Source: Candidatus Sulfotelmatobacter sp. (lineage in GTDB: Bacteria; Acidobacteriota; Terriglobia; Terriglobales; Acidobacteriaceae). From it: a DNA stretch of 64,000 nucleotides. The DNA lies in assembly GCA_030041415.1 (NCBI GenBank), contig JASHNX010000094.1, forward strand, positions 1 through 64,000, in the 5' to 3' direction. Below the pieces are notes generated by a model. That model saw nothing but the letters and a program-made list of their open reading frames with translations, made no database searches and was not told the origin of the DNA. Positions 1-8,447 of this stretch are shown here, piece by piece; positions within the stretch are counted from its first letter, which is position 1; the number at the start of each line of letters is the position of its first letter. The translations under genes were made by a program, and so were the position numbers.

Positions 1-1
1 T

Positions 2-1279
2 CCGGAGCGAAAGTTCCCCAGCGTTTTGATCGCCGGGACGAACGGCAAGGGATCGACGGCCGCGACGCTCGCTTCGATTCTGCACGCCTCGGGCCTGAAA
101 ACCGGCCTGTACACCTCGCCCCACCTGCTCCGGCTCAATGAAAGGATTCGGGTAAATGGCCTGGAGATCGGCGATGACGATTTTGCATCCCTGCATACCG
201 AGGTGGATCGAATTGCGGAAGAACTTGTGGGGCACGGCGAATTACCGTGGCATCCGAGTTTTTTCGAGATGATGACGGCGATCGCATTTGAGTATTTCGC
301 GCGCGAGAAAGTGAATATTGCCGTGCTCGAAGTCGGCATGGGGGGAAGGCTGGATGCAACGAATGTCGTCGAGCCGCGGGTCAGCGTGATCACCGACATC
401 TCGCTAGATCACCAGAAGTATCTTGGTGACACGGTCCGAGAGATTGCCCGCGAAAAGTCAGGGATTGTCCGCCCGGGCGAAGCGGTGGTGACTTTGCCGC
501 AGCAGCCGGAAGCAAATGACGTTATCGGGAATACGATCCTCGATCTGGGTGCGCGCGGAGTGAGCGCCGTCCCTTACATGCCGCCGGTTTCGCCGAAAAG
601 CGCGAGTTATTTGGCCCGGAAACACCGAGAAGGATTTACCGCAGGGGTCGCAGAGAACCCCAAGAGCCCTAATGCGTACGTCTACCAATACCCTTTGCAG
701 GTGCTGGGTCAACAGATTCTAGTCGAATCGCCGCTTGTAGGGCGGCACCAGTTGCGTAATCTAGCGCTGGCGGTTGCGGCCGCGGTGGAACTGAATGAGC
801 AGGGCTTTGCCGGCGTCACCCCGGAAACCGTTGAACGCGGAATCCGCGATACTTACTGGCCAGGGCGATTTCAGGTATTTCCGGCGAAGTCGGGACGGCC
901 CGAAATCGTCATCGATGCGGCGCACAATCCGGCCGGCGCCTGGGCGCTGCGCTCCGCGCTATCGGAACTTTACGAAAACCGTTCGCTGATTCTTATTTTC
1001 GGGGCGATGCTTGACAAGGCAATCTCTGAGATGACCGTGATTCTGTTCCCGCTGGCCGATCGCGTGATTGCAACTCGGCCGGAGAATCCCCGCGCCGCAT
1101 CGCCCGAGGAAATCCGGCAGGCGGCAGCCCGCATTGGAGTTGAAATCGAGGGGGTCGATGATGTGCGGCAAGCAGTCGAACGCGCCCGCTCGCTGGCAAA
1201 CCGGGACGACGTCGTGGTGATCGCGGGATCGATTTACCTGATCGGCGAAGTGATGCGGTTGATCGGTCCGGAACTGTGA
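2..1279 (+). CDS. folC: Bifunctional folylpolyglutamate/dihydrofolate synthase, 5' partial
   Basis: Cytoplasmic Mur-ligase-type enzyme that adds glutamate to dihydropteroate and folates with ATP. The frame is open from base 2, so the true start lies left of the window; a TTG at 26 falls inside the conserved core and is not a credible start. Seen: the P-loop AGTNGKGST at the left edge, SPHL, MGGRLDATN, DISLDHQKYLG, and DAAHNPAG at the opening of the C-terminal ligase domain. About 425 residues are visible, so only the first few tens are missing by comparison with the family. plsC follows 36 bases later on the same strand. A possible pABA-forming CADD protein lies at 48.3 kb, so two folate-linked genes occur in the window, though not together. 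Confidence 0.95.
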   Translation, partial: PERKFPSVLIAGTNGKGSTAATLASILHASGLKTGLYTSPHLLRLNERIRVNGLEIGDDDFASLHTEVDRIAEELVGHGELPWHPSFFEMMTAIAFEYFAREKVNIAVLEVGMGGRLDATNVVEPRVSVITDISLDHQKYLGDTVREIAREKSGIVRPGEAVVTLPQQPEANDVIGNTILDLGARGVSAVPYMPPVSPKSASYLARKHREGFTAGVAENPKSPNAYVYQYPLQVLGQQILVESPLVGRHQLRNLALAVAAAVELNEQGFAGVTPETVERGIRDTYWPGRFQVFPAKSGRPEIVIDAAHNPAGAWALRSALSELYENRSLILIFGAMLDKAISEMTVILFPLADRVIATRPENPRAASPEEIRQAAARIGVEIEGVDDVRQAVERARSLANRDDVVVIAGSIYLIGEVMRLIGPEL

Positions 1280-1315
1280 ACTGCGGCCGCTCATATTTTC
1301 CCCTAAAATAGAAAC

Positions 1316-2149
1316 GTGCAGGACGTGAACTCATCGGTGGAAGTACGGTCTGAGGCAACGGTACCGACGGTTGCGCAAAAACAGAGTCCGCATGCCATTC
1401 CCGGGAAAAATTACGGGTGGCCGAGCCGCTTGCGCTCCTATCTAATTCTCGACCCTCTGATTTGGTTTTATACCCTCGCCCTGGGAGTGCTGGCTCTTCC
1501 CGGCGGTATGTTTGACCGCAGCGGCCGTCGGCTGCATTGGTTTTCCCGAACCTGGTCGTGGCTCATCATGAAGACTATTTGTTCGCCAGTGAAAGTTACC
1601 GGGCTCGACAAGATCGATACTTCGAAGCCGCATGTCTATGCCGTGAATCACGCCTCGGCGATGGACATTCCGGTTCTGTACGTTCACTTGCCGTTTCAGT
1701 TCCGCATCGTGTTCAAGAAGGAGCTCTTGTCGTATCCCGTGGTGGGGTGGCAGTTGAAGCGGTCCGGTCAGGTCTGCATCGATCAGCAGAAGCCGACGAA
1801 TTCGATCGCCGCAATCCGCTCGGCGGTGAAGAGCCTCAAGGCGGGGATGCCGCTGGTCATCTACCCCGAGGGCGGACGCACTCCGGATGGCGAGATCAAA
1901 CCGTTTCTGCCGGGTGCTTTTTTTCTCGCCTTGAAGGTACAGGTGGATATCGTGCCGATAGCCCTGGTCGGTACCTACGAACTGCTGCCGATGGATACTT
2001 ACCACATTAAGTGCCGTCCGCTGGAGATGCGTATGGGCAGGCCGATTTCGACCGCAGGGCTGACAATGCGGGATTTGGAGGCATTGTCGGCCAGGGTGCA
2101 GAAGGCCGTGGAGGAGTTGTATTACGCGTCGGGTTCGGAAGCGGTGTGA
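1316..2149 (+). CDS. plsC: 1-acyl-sn-glycerol-3-phosphate acyltransferase (PlsC family)
   Basis: Membrane-associated acyltransferase that makes phosphatidic acid from lysophosphatidic acid, a step of phospholipid synthesis. The 277-residue product shows a hydrophobic anchor around residues 41-63, the catalytic HX4D motif as NHASAMD at 111-117, and the acceptor-binding motif PEGGRTPDG near 184-192. The start is a GTG at 1316; residues 1-35 are polar and not typical of the family, so a later start is possible. It probably shares a transcript with folC just upstream. Family membership is secure; the exact acyl acceptor is inferred. Confidence 0.9.
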   Translation: MQDVNSSVEVRSEATVPTVAQKQSPHAIPGKNYGWPSRLRSYLILDPLIWFYTLALGVLALPGGMFDRSGRRLHWFSRTWSWLIMKTICSPVKVTGLDKIDTSKPHVYAVNHASAMDIPVLYVHLPFQFRIVFKKELLSYPVVGWQLKRSGQVCIDQQKPTNSIAAIRSAVKSLKAGMPLVIYPEGGRTPDGEIKPFLPGAFFLALKVQVDIVPIALVGTYELLPMDTYHIKCRPLEMRMGRPISTAGLTMRDLEALSARVQKAVEELYYASGSEAV

Positions 2150-2233
2150 GTTGGATTGCTTTAGGTTCTCGGCAGATCAAAAAAGGTCACAGATAAGTCT
2201 TGATTGTTGGTCTGAAACTGCATTGGCAGGCCC

Positions 2234-2380
2234 TTATTTCTTGAGCTTGTGATAAGGATCGCGAATTTCAGCTGAGACAGCGGTTAGAAAGACGCCGAAA
2301 GCAAGCGCCAGCCAGACCGGAATACCAAACTTGGTGCACAGAGCGCCCAGCAACACGATGCAGAGGACCGCTATTGCCAT
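2234..2380 (-). CDS. Small two-helix membrane protein, 48 residues
   Basis: A short reading frame of 48 codons with ATG at 2380 and TAA at 2234. The product has two hydrophobic stretches, residues 2-15 and 20-38, split by a short KFG turn, and ends in a charged tail with KLKK. A stop codon lies directly before the ATG in frame, so the start is fixed. No strong ribosome site is visible; GAGAGA lies about 14 bases upstream. The composition looks like a real membrane protein, not a shadow of another gene, because the opposite strand has nothing convincing here. Function unknown. Confidence 0.5.
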   Translation of the reverse strand: MAIAVLCIVLLGALCTKFGIPVWLALAFGVFLTAVSAEIRDPYHKLKK

Positions 2381-2654
2381 TCAACATGATGTCTCTCATT
2401 TCGATCGCAAACAATGGCAAGACTTAGCGATTACCAAGCCGACTTTAGTAATCAGCCGTTGGTTTCAGCCAGAAAACTCTGGCTTCTTTGAACTGCGATA
2501 TCGACCCCGCCGGCCTTGGGAGACACAATCGTTTTGTCGCCGGCCAGTCTTCACCATCGCGAAGGCTGGGACTGGGAGTAAGATTCCTCTACCGTAACTT
2601 TTCCCGCTCCATTACCGTTATTCCTATGTAACGCTACTCCGTACGGAGAACTCG
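2381..2654. other. Gap before the sigma factor gene, no gene seen
   Basis: These 274 bases separate the small membrane protein from the sigma factor gene and must hold the promoters for both directions. A forward open frame across 2331-2597 has atypical composition and no ribosome site and was not accepted. Just before the sigma start there is a weak ribosome site (GGAGAA at 2645-2650). No clear -35/-10 pair was identified. Confidence 0.4.
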
Positions 2655-3251
2655 TTGAAGGCTCTGACGGCTCGGAACAAAGAACGCCAAGCGCACGATC
2701 GCAACAAAGACGATCGCAGCAAGAACGACCGGCTTCTGATTGAAGCCGCGCAGGCCGATCCTGCGCGCTTCGCCGAGCTTTACGAGAACAATTTCGAACG
2801 CGTGTATGCCTACATCGTCCGGCGCGTCGTCGACCGCCCGGAAACCGAAGACCTGACGGCAGAGGTTTTCCACCACGCGCTCGCGAACCTGAAGAAATAT
2901 GAGTGGCGAGGGATTCCCTTTGCCGCATGGCTGTTTCGCATCGCGGCGAACTTGATTTCGGATCGATGGCAGAAGCGGAAGCGCGAGCAATCGATCGACG
3001 AGCCGGAGCAAATTGAGTCGATCCAAGGCGGCACTGCGGAACTTGAAGAGGTGGAACGCAAAGCGACGTTATTTCGTCTGGTCGATACGCTGCCGGCCGA
3101 GCAGCAACGAGTCATCGTGTTGCGGTTCGTCGAGCAGAAAAGCATTAAAGAAGTGGCGCGAGGCATGCGGAAAACGGAAGGCGCGGTGAAGCAATTGCAA
3201 TTTCGTGCCTTAACGACGCTACGCGCCAGAATGGAGGGTGCCGATGCCTAA
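2655..3251 (+). CDS. RNA polymerase ECF-type sigma-70 factor
   Basis: A 198-residue sigma factor that would redirect RNA polymerase to a specific promoter set. Region 2 spans about residues 35-105 (DPARFAELYENNFERVYAYI, then AWLFRIAANLISDRW) and region 4 about 145-195 (LPAEQQRVIVLRFVEQKS, then a helix-turn-helix). The start is TTG at 2655, five bases after GGAGAA; the first 30 residues are very basic and charged. Its last codons overlap the start of the triple-VOC gene, which shows translational coupling. That neighbour is the natural candidate for its partner or regulator. No classical anti-sigma factor with a zinc or membrane domain is present nearby. Confidence 0.9.
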   Translation: MKALTARNKERQAHDRNKDDRSKNDRLLIEAAQADPARFAELYENNFERVYAYIVRRVVDRPETEDLTAEVFHHALANLKKYEWRGIPFAAWLFRIAANLISDRWQKRKREQSIDEPEQIESIQGGTAELEEVERKATLFRLVDTLPAEQQRVIVLRFVEQKSIKEVARGMRKTEGAVKQLQFRALTTLRARMEGADA

Positions 3252-4731
3252 GCGCTCTCTGAACACCGGAAACAATGACTCGAAAAAGATGGAGCAGTTG
3301 AACCAGGCCATCGACAAGATGTTCACGCGGACCGATGGCGCCGCGCCGAGAGCCGGAACTGAAATCGAGCCACTGGTGCGCATCGCGGCAGAATTGCGCA
3401 ATCTGCCGAGCGCAAGCTTCAAGGCACGATTGAAATCCGAATTAGGAGGTAAGAAGAGTATGACTACTATTGCCGAGCCCATCGCAGCTGTACGCACGAC
3501 AGCGTTGCCCTGCCTGGTGTTTAAGAATGCCGCCAAGGCGATTGAGTTTTACGAGAAGGCCCTGGGTGCAAAGGAACTGTTCCGCTTTGAGCACGACGGG
3601 CACATCCCTCACGCTGAGATAGCCATTGGAGATTCGAACGTTGCGCTGAGAGATGAGTGGGCTGAAGGGAACATCTTCAGCGCGGAGACGCTCGGGAGTT
3701 CGCCGATTTCGCTCGAGGTGCATGTGCCGGATGTGGACGAGTTTGCGAGGCGGGCGATTGCGGCCGGGATGGAAGTGATTCGTCCGCTGAAGGATCAGTT
3801 CTACGGGCGTCGGGACGTTACGCTTGGCGATCCCTTTGGCTACCAGTGGAGAGGAATAACGGTTAAAGAACAGGTCTCGGTGGAAGAGATGCACCGGCGA
3901 CTGGAAAAACTCGAGAGTGGACCGGAAGGAGGGCAACCCCAAACAGGCGTGGCTCCCATTCCGCGCGGCTTCCACAAAGTCACGCCATACATCGTGACGG
4001 CTGACGGCGACGCCATGCTCAACTTCGCGAAGAACGCATTCGGCGCCGAAATTACGCTGCGTGCCGAAGGCGGCGGTGGTGGCGGAGTCCACGGCGAAGT
4101 GCGCATCGGCGACACTATGCTGATGATGGGTGGAGGCCTTCCCGGCAAGCCGTTTGCCGCCAAGCCGCAACTCACTGCGCTGCATGTCTATGTGAAAGAC
4201 ACAGACGCAACCTACAAGAAAACCTTGCAGGCCGGAGCGACCTCGCTCAGCGCGCCGCAGGACCATGAATACGGCGAGCGCGGCGCCAGCGTGAAAGATC
4301 CGTTCGGCAACTTGTGGTATATCGCGACGCACCAGGGCAAGAGCTACATCCCAAAGGGTCTGCATAACGTGAATGTGTATCTGCATCCTCTGAGGGCCGA
4401 GCCGGTGATCGGCTTCTTGAGACGCGCTTTCGGCGGTCAGGAAATTTCAAAGTACGCTTCGCCGGATGGCGTGATTCACCACGCCGAAATTCGCGTCGGG
4501 GACTCGGTCGTAGAAATGGGCGAGGCTCACGGGCCGTATCAGCCGATGTCCTCGATGTTCTACGTCTATGTGCCGGATTGCGACGCTGTTTACCGGCAGG
4601 CAATCGCTGCCGGAGCAAAATCGCTGCACGAGCTGACCGACCAGCCTTACGGTGACCGCAACGGTGCTGTGACCGATCCATTCGGGAACATCTGGTACAT
4701 CGGCACGCACGTGAAGGATGTCGAAACCTAG
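3244..4731 (+). CDS. Triple VOC (PhnB/glyoxalase-like) protein with sigma-linked N-terminal segment
   Basis: A 495-residue soluble protein. Residues 1-72 are a polar helical leader with the motif LRNLPSASFKARLKSEL; three VOC domains of the PhnB-like type follow at roughly 85-205, 245-365 and 375-492, each ending in a DPFG(N/Y) plus W element (GDPFGYQW, KDPFGNLWYI, TDPFGNIWYI). The ATG at 3244 lies six bases after GGAGGG and eight bases before the sigma gene's stop, so the two are coupled. A second, stronger ribosome site inside the gene could start a VOC-only product at 3460. VOC proteins bind metals and small molecules; no substrate can be named. The pairing suggests a ligand-sensing role towards the sigma factor, which is inference. 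Confidence 0.88.
   Translation: MPKRSLNTGNNDSKKMEQLNQAIDKMFTRTDGAAPRAGTEIEPLVRIAAELRNLPSASFKARLKSELGGKKSMTTIAEPIAAVRTTALPCLVFKNAAKAIEFYEKALGAKELFRFEHDGHIPHAEIAIGDSNVALRDEWAEGNIFSAETLGSSPISLEVHVPDVDEFARRAIAAGMEVIRPLKDQFYGRRDVTLGDPFGYQWRGITVKEQVSVEEMHRRLEKLESGPEGGQPQTGVAPIPRGFHKVTPYIVTADGDAMLNFAKNAFGAEITLRAEGGGGGGVHGEVRIGDTMLMMGGGLPGKPFAAKPQLTALHVYVKDTDATYKKTLQAGATSLSAPQDHEYGERGASVKDPFGNLWYIATHQGKSYIPKGLHNVNVYLHPLRAEPVIGFLRRAFGGQEISKYASPDGVIHHAEIRVGDSVVEMGEAHGPYQPMSSMFYVYVPDCDAVYRQAIAAGAKSLHELTDQPYGDRNGAVTDPFGNIWYIGTHVKDVET
3444..3462 (+). promoter_or_regulatory. Internal ribosome binding site and in-frame ATG in the triple-VOC gene
   Basis: AGGAGGT at 3444-3450 followed after nine bases by an in-frame ATG at 3460. 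It encodes the Gly-Gly-Lys of the leader/VOC junction, so it may be chance, but it is the best ribosome site in the neighbourhood. Starting here would give a protein of three VOC domains without the leader. Confidence 0.5.
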
Positions 4732-4753
4732 GATGGGGGAATGAACCTCACCC

Positions 4754-4784
4754 TCCCACCCAACAAAATGCCAGTTGGGTGGGA
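4754..4784. terminator. Perfect 11-bp inverted repeat between convergent genes
   Basis: TCCCACCCAAC at 4754-4764 pairs with GTTGGGTGGGA at 4774-4784 across a nine-base loop. It sits between the stop of the triple-VOC gene and the stop of the oppositely oriented DUF4331 gene. A T-run is lacking, so intrinsic termination is possible but not certain; it could also be a copy of a dispersed palindrome. Confidence 0.45.
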
Positions 4785-4830
4785 AGTGGGATTACAACGA
4801 GTTCCTAACTCGCCTTCTGGCTGCGGCTAC

Positions 4831-5892
4831 TCACGCCGCAGTCTGTTCGGCGTCTCGTGCAGGCACGGCCGGAACGTATGGAAACGCTCGCGACGGTTTC
4901 GAACTGACCGATTCTTTGCCGATGCCCAGCCGAATGGGAGTGTTCGCCGCAAGAGAGAACATTACGTCGGGCGCGTTATCTGTTAGCGAACGGCCGTTCC
5001 AATCAGCAAAACCAAATACAGCCGGCGTACCGAGCTCGTACGGCAGCATATTAGGCAACAATCGGTGTGCCACTTTCTCCGCATAGGCAAGCGGGTCTTC
5101 CGCGGTTCCGTACGCGGCAACCACTCGGGCGATCCCGTTCGTGACAATCTCCCCATGAGTGGCAAAGTCTTCATGGGGGCGTCCCGCATTCAGGCGGTTG
5201 CCAAGATCCTCGTTGTATTGAGTAAACAGAGGGGGGATCATCGGAAGGCCTACGCGGTTAATCGAGCGCCAACCGCCGGCGTCCGTCGCAAGCGTCGACA
5301 CTGCCCAAATCCCGACGTGCCGGTTCCCGCCAGCTGCGGAGAGCAACTCTTTGTCAGGCACCTCTAGGACGATCGAGTATACTGTCTGGCCTGCGAACAA
5401 GTTCTTGGCCTGTGTGGCGTCCCAGCCAGACAGATTTACCACGGTGCCATCCTGGAATGCGTGGCCCACTGCATGTAACACATCGGGTTCAATCCAGAAC
5501 GGATCACCGGCCTTGTCCGCCCACACACGAAGACCGGACGACCCGGTAATCTTCTCACCCGTCATCCCTTCGGCAACCACTAAGCCGGGGGCATGTGGAT
5601 CACCGGCTTCCGCTCCTTTGATACACCGCACGACGTACCGTTGGCTCCCATTTTTGTCGCGCTCCTCAAATGTGAGCCGATAGGTGATGTCTTCAATCGC
5701 ATCGCCGTTGACGTCGATCTTGAACTCGTACATTCCCTCTGGGTGGTAACCGGGAACGGGAATTGGACCGAAGATGGAATGGCAGATATTGATGACAAAC
5801 ACTGTACCCGTTTGCCCGCGGAACACGTAGAGGTCTGTTATGTCGAGTCGAATATCCTGTCGAGCGATTGGTGAATCAAGGTGATGGGACAT
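4831..5892 (-). CDS. DUF4331 family protein
   Basis: A 353-residue protein of the DUF4331 family, which has no settled function. It begins with the family's signature MSHHLDSP and the nearby DITDLYVF, and keeps the DVNGDAIEDITY and FFAG/DAF-like later segments typical of these beta-rich proteins. The start at 5892 was chosen because AAGGAG precedes it closely and the family signature follows at once; an upstream in-frame extension to 6066 is basic, unconserved and would run into the kinase gene. No signal peptide is visible at this start. The gene diverges from the kinase gene at 6066 and converges on the triple-VOC gene. Confidence 0.85.
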   Translation of the reverse strand: MSHHLDSPIARQDIRLDITDLYVFRGQTGTVFVINICHSIFGPIPVPGYHPEGMYEFKIDVNGDAIEDITYRLTFEERDKNGSQRYVVRCIKGAEAGDPHAPGLVVAEGMTGEKITGSSGLRVWADKAGDPFWIEPDVLHAVGHAFQDGTVVNLSGWDATQAKNLFAGQTVYSIVLEVPDKELLSAAGGNRHVGIWAVSTLATDAGGWRSINRVGLPMIPPLFTQYNEDLGNRLNAGRPHEDFATHGEIVTNGIARVVAAYGTAEDPLAYAEKVAHRLLPNMLPYELGTPAVFGFADWNGRSLTDNAPDVMFSLAANTPIRLGIGKESVSSKPSRAFPYVPAVPARDAEQTAA

Positions 5893-6065
5893 AGCGCTCC
5901 TTTCATTAGCGGACTGATGCATGCTAACAGCTATTTTTACAGAGGACGGGTACGAACCGCACTGCGTCAAAGCGTCACTGAGCTCTCGCACGATGCGATG
6001 AGCGTCCCGAACGCTTCCCGGCCTCCGATTGACCTTTTTTGTCCCCCGTCCTAGGATTCCACGCA

Positions 6066-8357
6066 ATGGTTTCCTCCTCCCATCGGATCGGCCAAACCAT
6101 CTCCCATTACCGAATCGTCGAAAAGCTCGGGGGCGGGGGGATGGGCATCGTTTACAAAGCCGAGGATGTGAAATTGGGCCGGTTTGTAGCTCTCAAGTTC
6201 CTTCCTGAGGATGTAGCCGGGAACCCGCAGGCGCTTGCCCGCTTTCAACGCGAAGCAAAAGCGGCGTCTGCTCTCAATCATCCCAATATCTGCACTATCC
6301 ATGAAATCGATGAGCAGGACGGGCAGGCGTTCATCGTCATGGAGTTTCTCGATGGGATGAACCTGAAACATCGAATCGGAAACAAGCCGCTGGATATTCA
6401 GATCGTGCTCTCGCTGGGAATTGAGATTGCAGATGCACTGGACGCGGCGCACACTGCCGGCATCGTCCATCGCGACATTAAACCCGCAAATATCTTCGTC
6501 ACCAAACGGGAGTATGCCAAGATCCTAGATTTCGGGCTGGCAAAACTAGCTTCCGCACCTACTGCCACCGAGGGAACCTCGGAGGCAACCGCCGATCACC
6601 TGACTAGTCCGGGGACAGCTCTTGGAACAATTGCCTACATGTCGCCCGAGCAGGTCCGGGCGCTGGAACTCGATGCGAGAACGGATTTGTTTTCCTTCGG
6701 TGCCGTACTTTACGAGATGACGACCGGCCGGTTGCCATTCCGCGGTGAGACGTCGGGAGTGATTTTCAATGCGATTCTCGACCGGCCGCCGGTGCCTTGC
6801 GTCCGCTTGAATCCTGACCTGCCTGCGGGTCTGGAACGCATCATCGATAAGTGTTTGGAAAAGGATCGAAACCTCCGCTACCAGCATGCCTCCGAGGTTC
6901 GCGCCGATTTGCAACGCTTGAAACGTGACACCGACTCTTCAAAAGTGTCCGCGGTTATCGAGCCGCAGGTGCTGCGAGTCGCTGTACTCCCCTTCGAAAA
7001 TCTCGGCGACAATCCCGAAACAGAATTCTTGAGCGACGGTATCACCGAGACCATTATCTCGAGCCTTTCACAATCGACTGGCATCCGCGTGATCTCGCGG
7101 ACTTCGGTTTTCCGCTACAAAGGGACGAATATCGACTTGCCGTCAGTTAGCCGGGAACTGAATGTCGGCGCGGTCGTGTTAGGAAGAATGGTGCAGAGGG
7201 GCGATCAACTCCTGATCAGCGTGGAACTGGTGGACCCTCGCGATAACAGTGTCACCTGGAGCACTCGGCTCCGCCGCCAGATGGCGGAAATTCTGTCGCT
7301 CGAAGAAGAGATCGCTCAGGGTATTGCGGAAAATCTGCGCTCCAAACTATGCACTTCGAAGAAGCGGCCCACCGAGAGTCCCGAAGCTTTTCAGCTCTGC
7401 CTTAAAGGGCGATATCACTGGAACAAGAGAACCGAGGATAGCCTTAAGAAGAGCCTTGAGTGCTTTAACCTTGCCGTCGAGAAGGACCCGTCGTGCGCTC
7501 TCGCCTACGCCGGAGTGGCCGATAGCTATGGAATGCTTGTGTGGAACATGATGATTTCACCGCGTGATGGCCTGCCCAAGGCCAAGGCTGCGGCCTCCAG
7601 GGCGATCGAGATCGACGGTGAATTGGCGGAAGCTCATTCGTCCTTGGCCTTCGTAAAGTTGTTTTACGAATGGGATTGGCATGGCGCGGAGCGGGAATTC
7701 CAGCGTGCCATCGAGTTGAATCCAAATTATGCGATGACCTGGCAGTGGTATGCCATGGAACTCGCCGCTTTAGGGCGCCACGAGGAAGCGCTTCGGGAAA
7801 CCGATCGCGCATTGCAACTCGATCCTCTGTCGATGTCGGTCAATACGACCACCGCGCTTTTGTTTTATCTGGTTCGCGATTTCGAACACGCCCTCGGCCA
7901 GATTCGAAAGACCCTCGACCTGGATGCCAGCTTCTTTCCGGCACACTTTGTCCGCGGGTGCATTCTCCAAGGAATCAACCAACAGGAGGAAGCCTTAAAT
8001 GAGTTGCAGGAGGCGGCCGAGTTGTCCCATCGGTTGCCGTTGTTCCTGGGTGCCTTGGGGTACGGGCATGCAATCTTTGGCGGCACCGGGAAAGCCGCGG
8101 AGATTCTGCAGGAACTTCTGGCGATGCGCGGGAACAAGTATGGTTCATCCTATTGCATCGCCGAGATATATCTGGGTTTGGGCGAAGTCGACCGGGCGCT
8201 GGATTGGCTCGAGAGAGCGTGCGATGAACGAGCCACCTGGATGATCTTTCTGAAAGTTCACCCTATCTTTGAGCCGCTCCACGCGCAACCAAGGTTCGCG
8301 GAGATCCTGAAGCGTATGGGTTTGCAGTCTGACGCCACTCAGGTCAAATCTGCGTGA
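6066..8357 (+). CDS. Ser/Thr protein kinase with TolB-like (FlgO-type) and TPR regions
   Basis: A 763-residue Hanks-type kinase. The kinase domain covers about residues 15-280: glycine loop [14 protein letters not shown], catalytic lysine in [17 protein letters not shown] loop, DFGLAKLA, and SPEQ in the activation segment. Around 305-440 comes a domain with [17 protein letters not shown] and [12 protein letters not shown], known from TolB-like regions of TPR-linked adenylate cyclases. From about 450 to the end there are repeated TPR units ([24 protein letters not shown] and so on). No transmembrane segment is obvious, so it is probably cytoplasmic. The ATG at 6066 was chosen over a TTG at 6039 because the family normally starts near [10 protein letters not shown]. 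Substrates are unknown. Confidence 0.92.
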   Translation: MVSSSHRIGQTISHYRIVEKLGGGGMGIVYKAEDVKLGRFVALKFLPEDVAGNPQALARFQREAKAASALNHPNICTIHEIDEQDGQAFIVMEFLDGMNLKHRIGNKPLDIQIVLSLGIEIADALDAAHTAGIVHRDIKPANIFVTKREYAKILDFGLAKLASAPTATEGTSEATADHLTSPGTALGTIAYMSPEQVRALELDARTDLFSFGAVLYEMTTGRLPFRGETSGVIFNAILDRPPVPCVRLNPDLPAGLERIIDKCLEKDRNLRYQHASEVRADLQRLKRDTDSSKVSAVIEPQVLRVAVLPFENLGDNPETEFLSDGITETIISSLSQSTGIRVISRTSVFRYKGTNIDLPSVSRELNVGAVVLGRMVQRGDQLLISVELVDPRDNSVTWSTRLRRQMAEILSLEEEIAQGIAENLRSKLCTSKKRPTESPEAFQLCLKGRYHWNKRTEDSLKKSLECFNLAVEKDPSCALAYAGVADSYGMLVWNMMISPRDGLPKAKAAASRAIEIDGELAEAHSSLAFVKLFYEWDWHGAEREFQRAIELNPNYAMTWQWYAMELAALGRHEEALRETDRALQLDPLSMSVNTTTALLFYLVRDFEHALGQIRKTLDLDASFFPAHFVRGCILQGINQQEEALNELQEAAELSHRLPLFLGALGYGHAIFGGTGKAAEILQELLAMRGNKYGSSYCIAEIYLGLGEVDRALDWLERACDERATWMIFLKVHPIFEPLHAQPRFAEILKRMGLQSDATQVKSA

Positions 8358-8447
8358 AGCCCTTTCGCGCGTTGATGCGAGCAGGCAGGGTGGCAGGTCC
8401 CCCTGCGGTAAGCGGAGCACGGGCCACGCAGACTTATAATCTCTGCG

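Noticed and set aside
2331-2597. Plus-strand frame of 88 codons before the sigma factor
   Set aside because: No ribosome site, odd composition, and it overlaps the small membrane protein gene on the other strand, which looks more real.
3442-4386. Minus-strand open frame of 314 codons opposite the triple-VOC gene
   Set aside because: Composition and lack of motifs show a shadow; three VOC domains on the plus strand explain the DNA.
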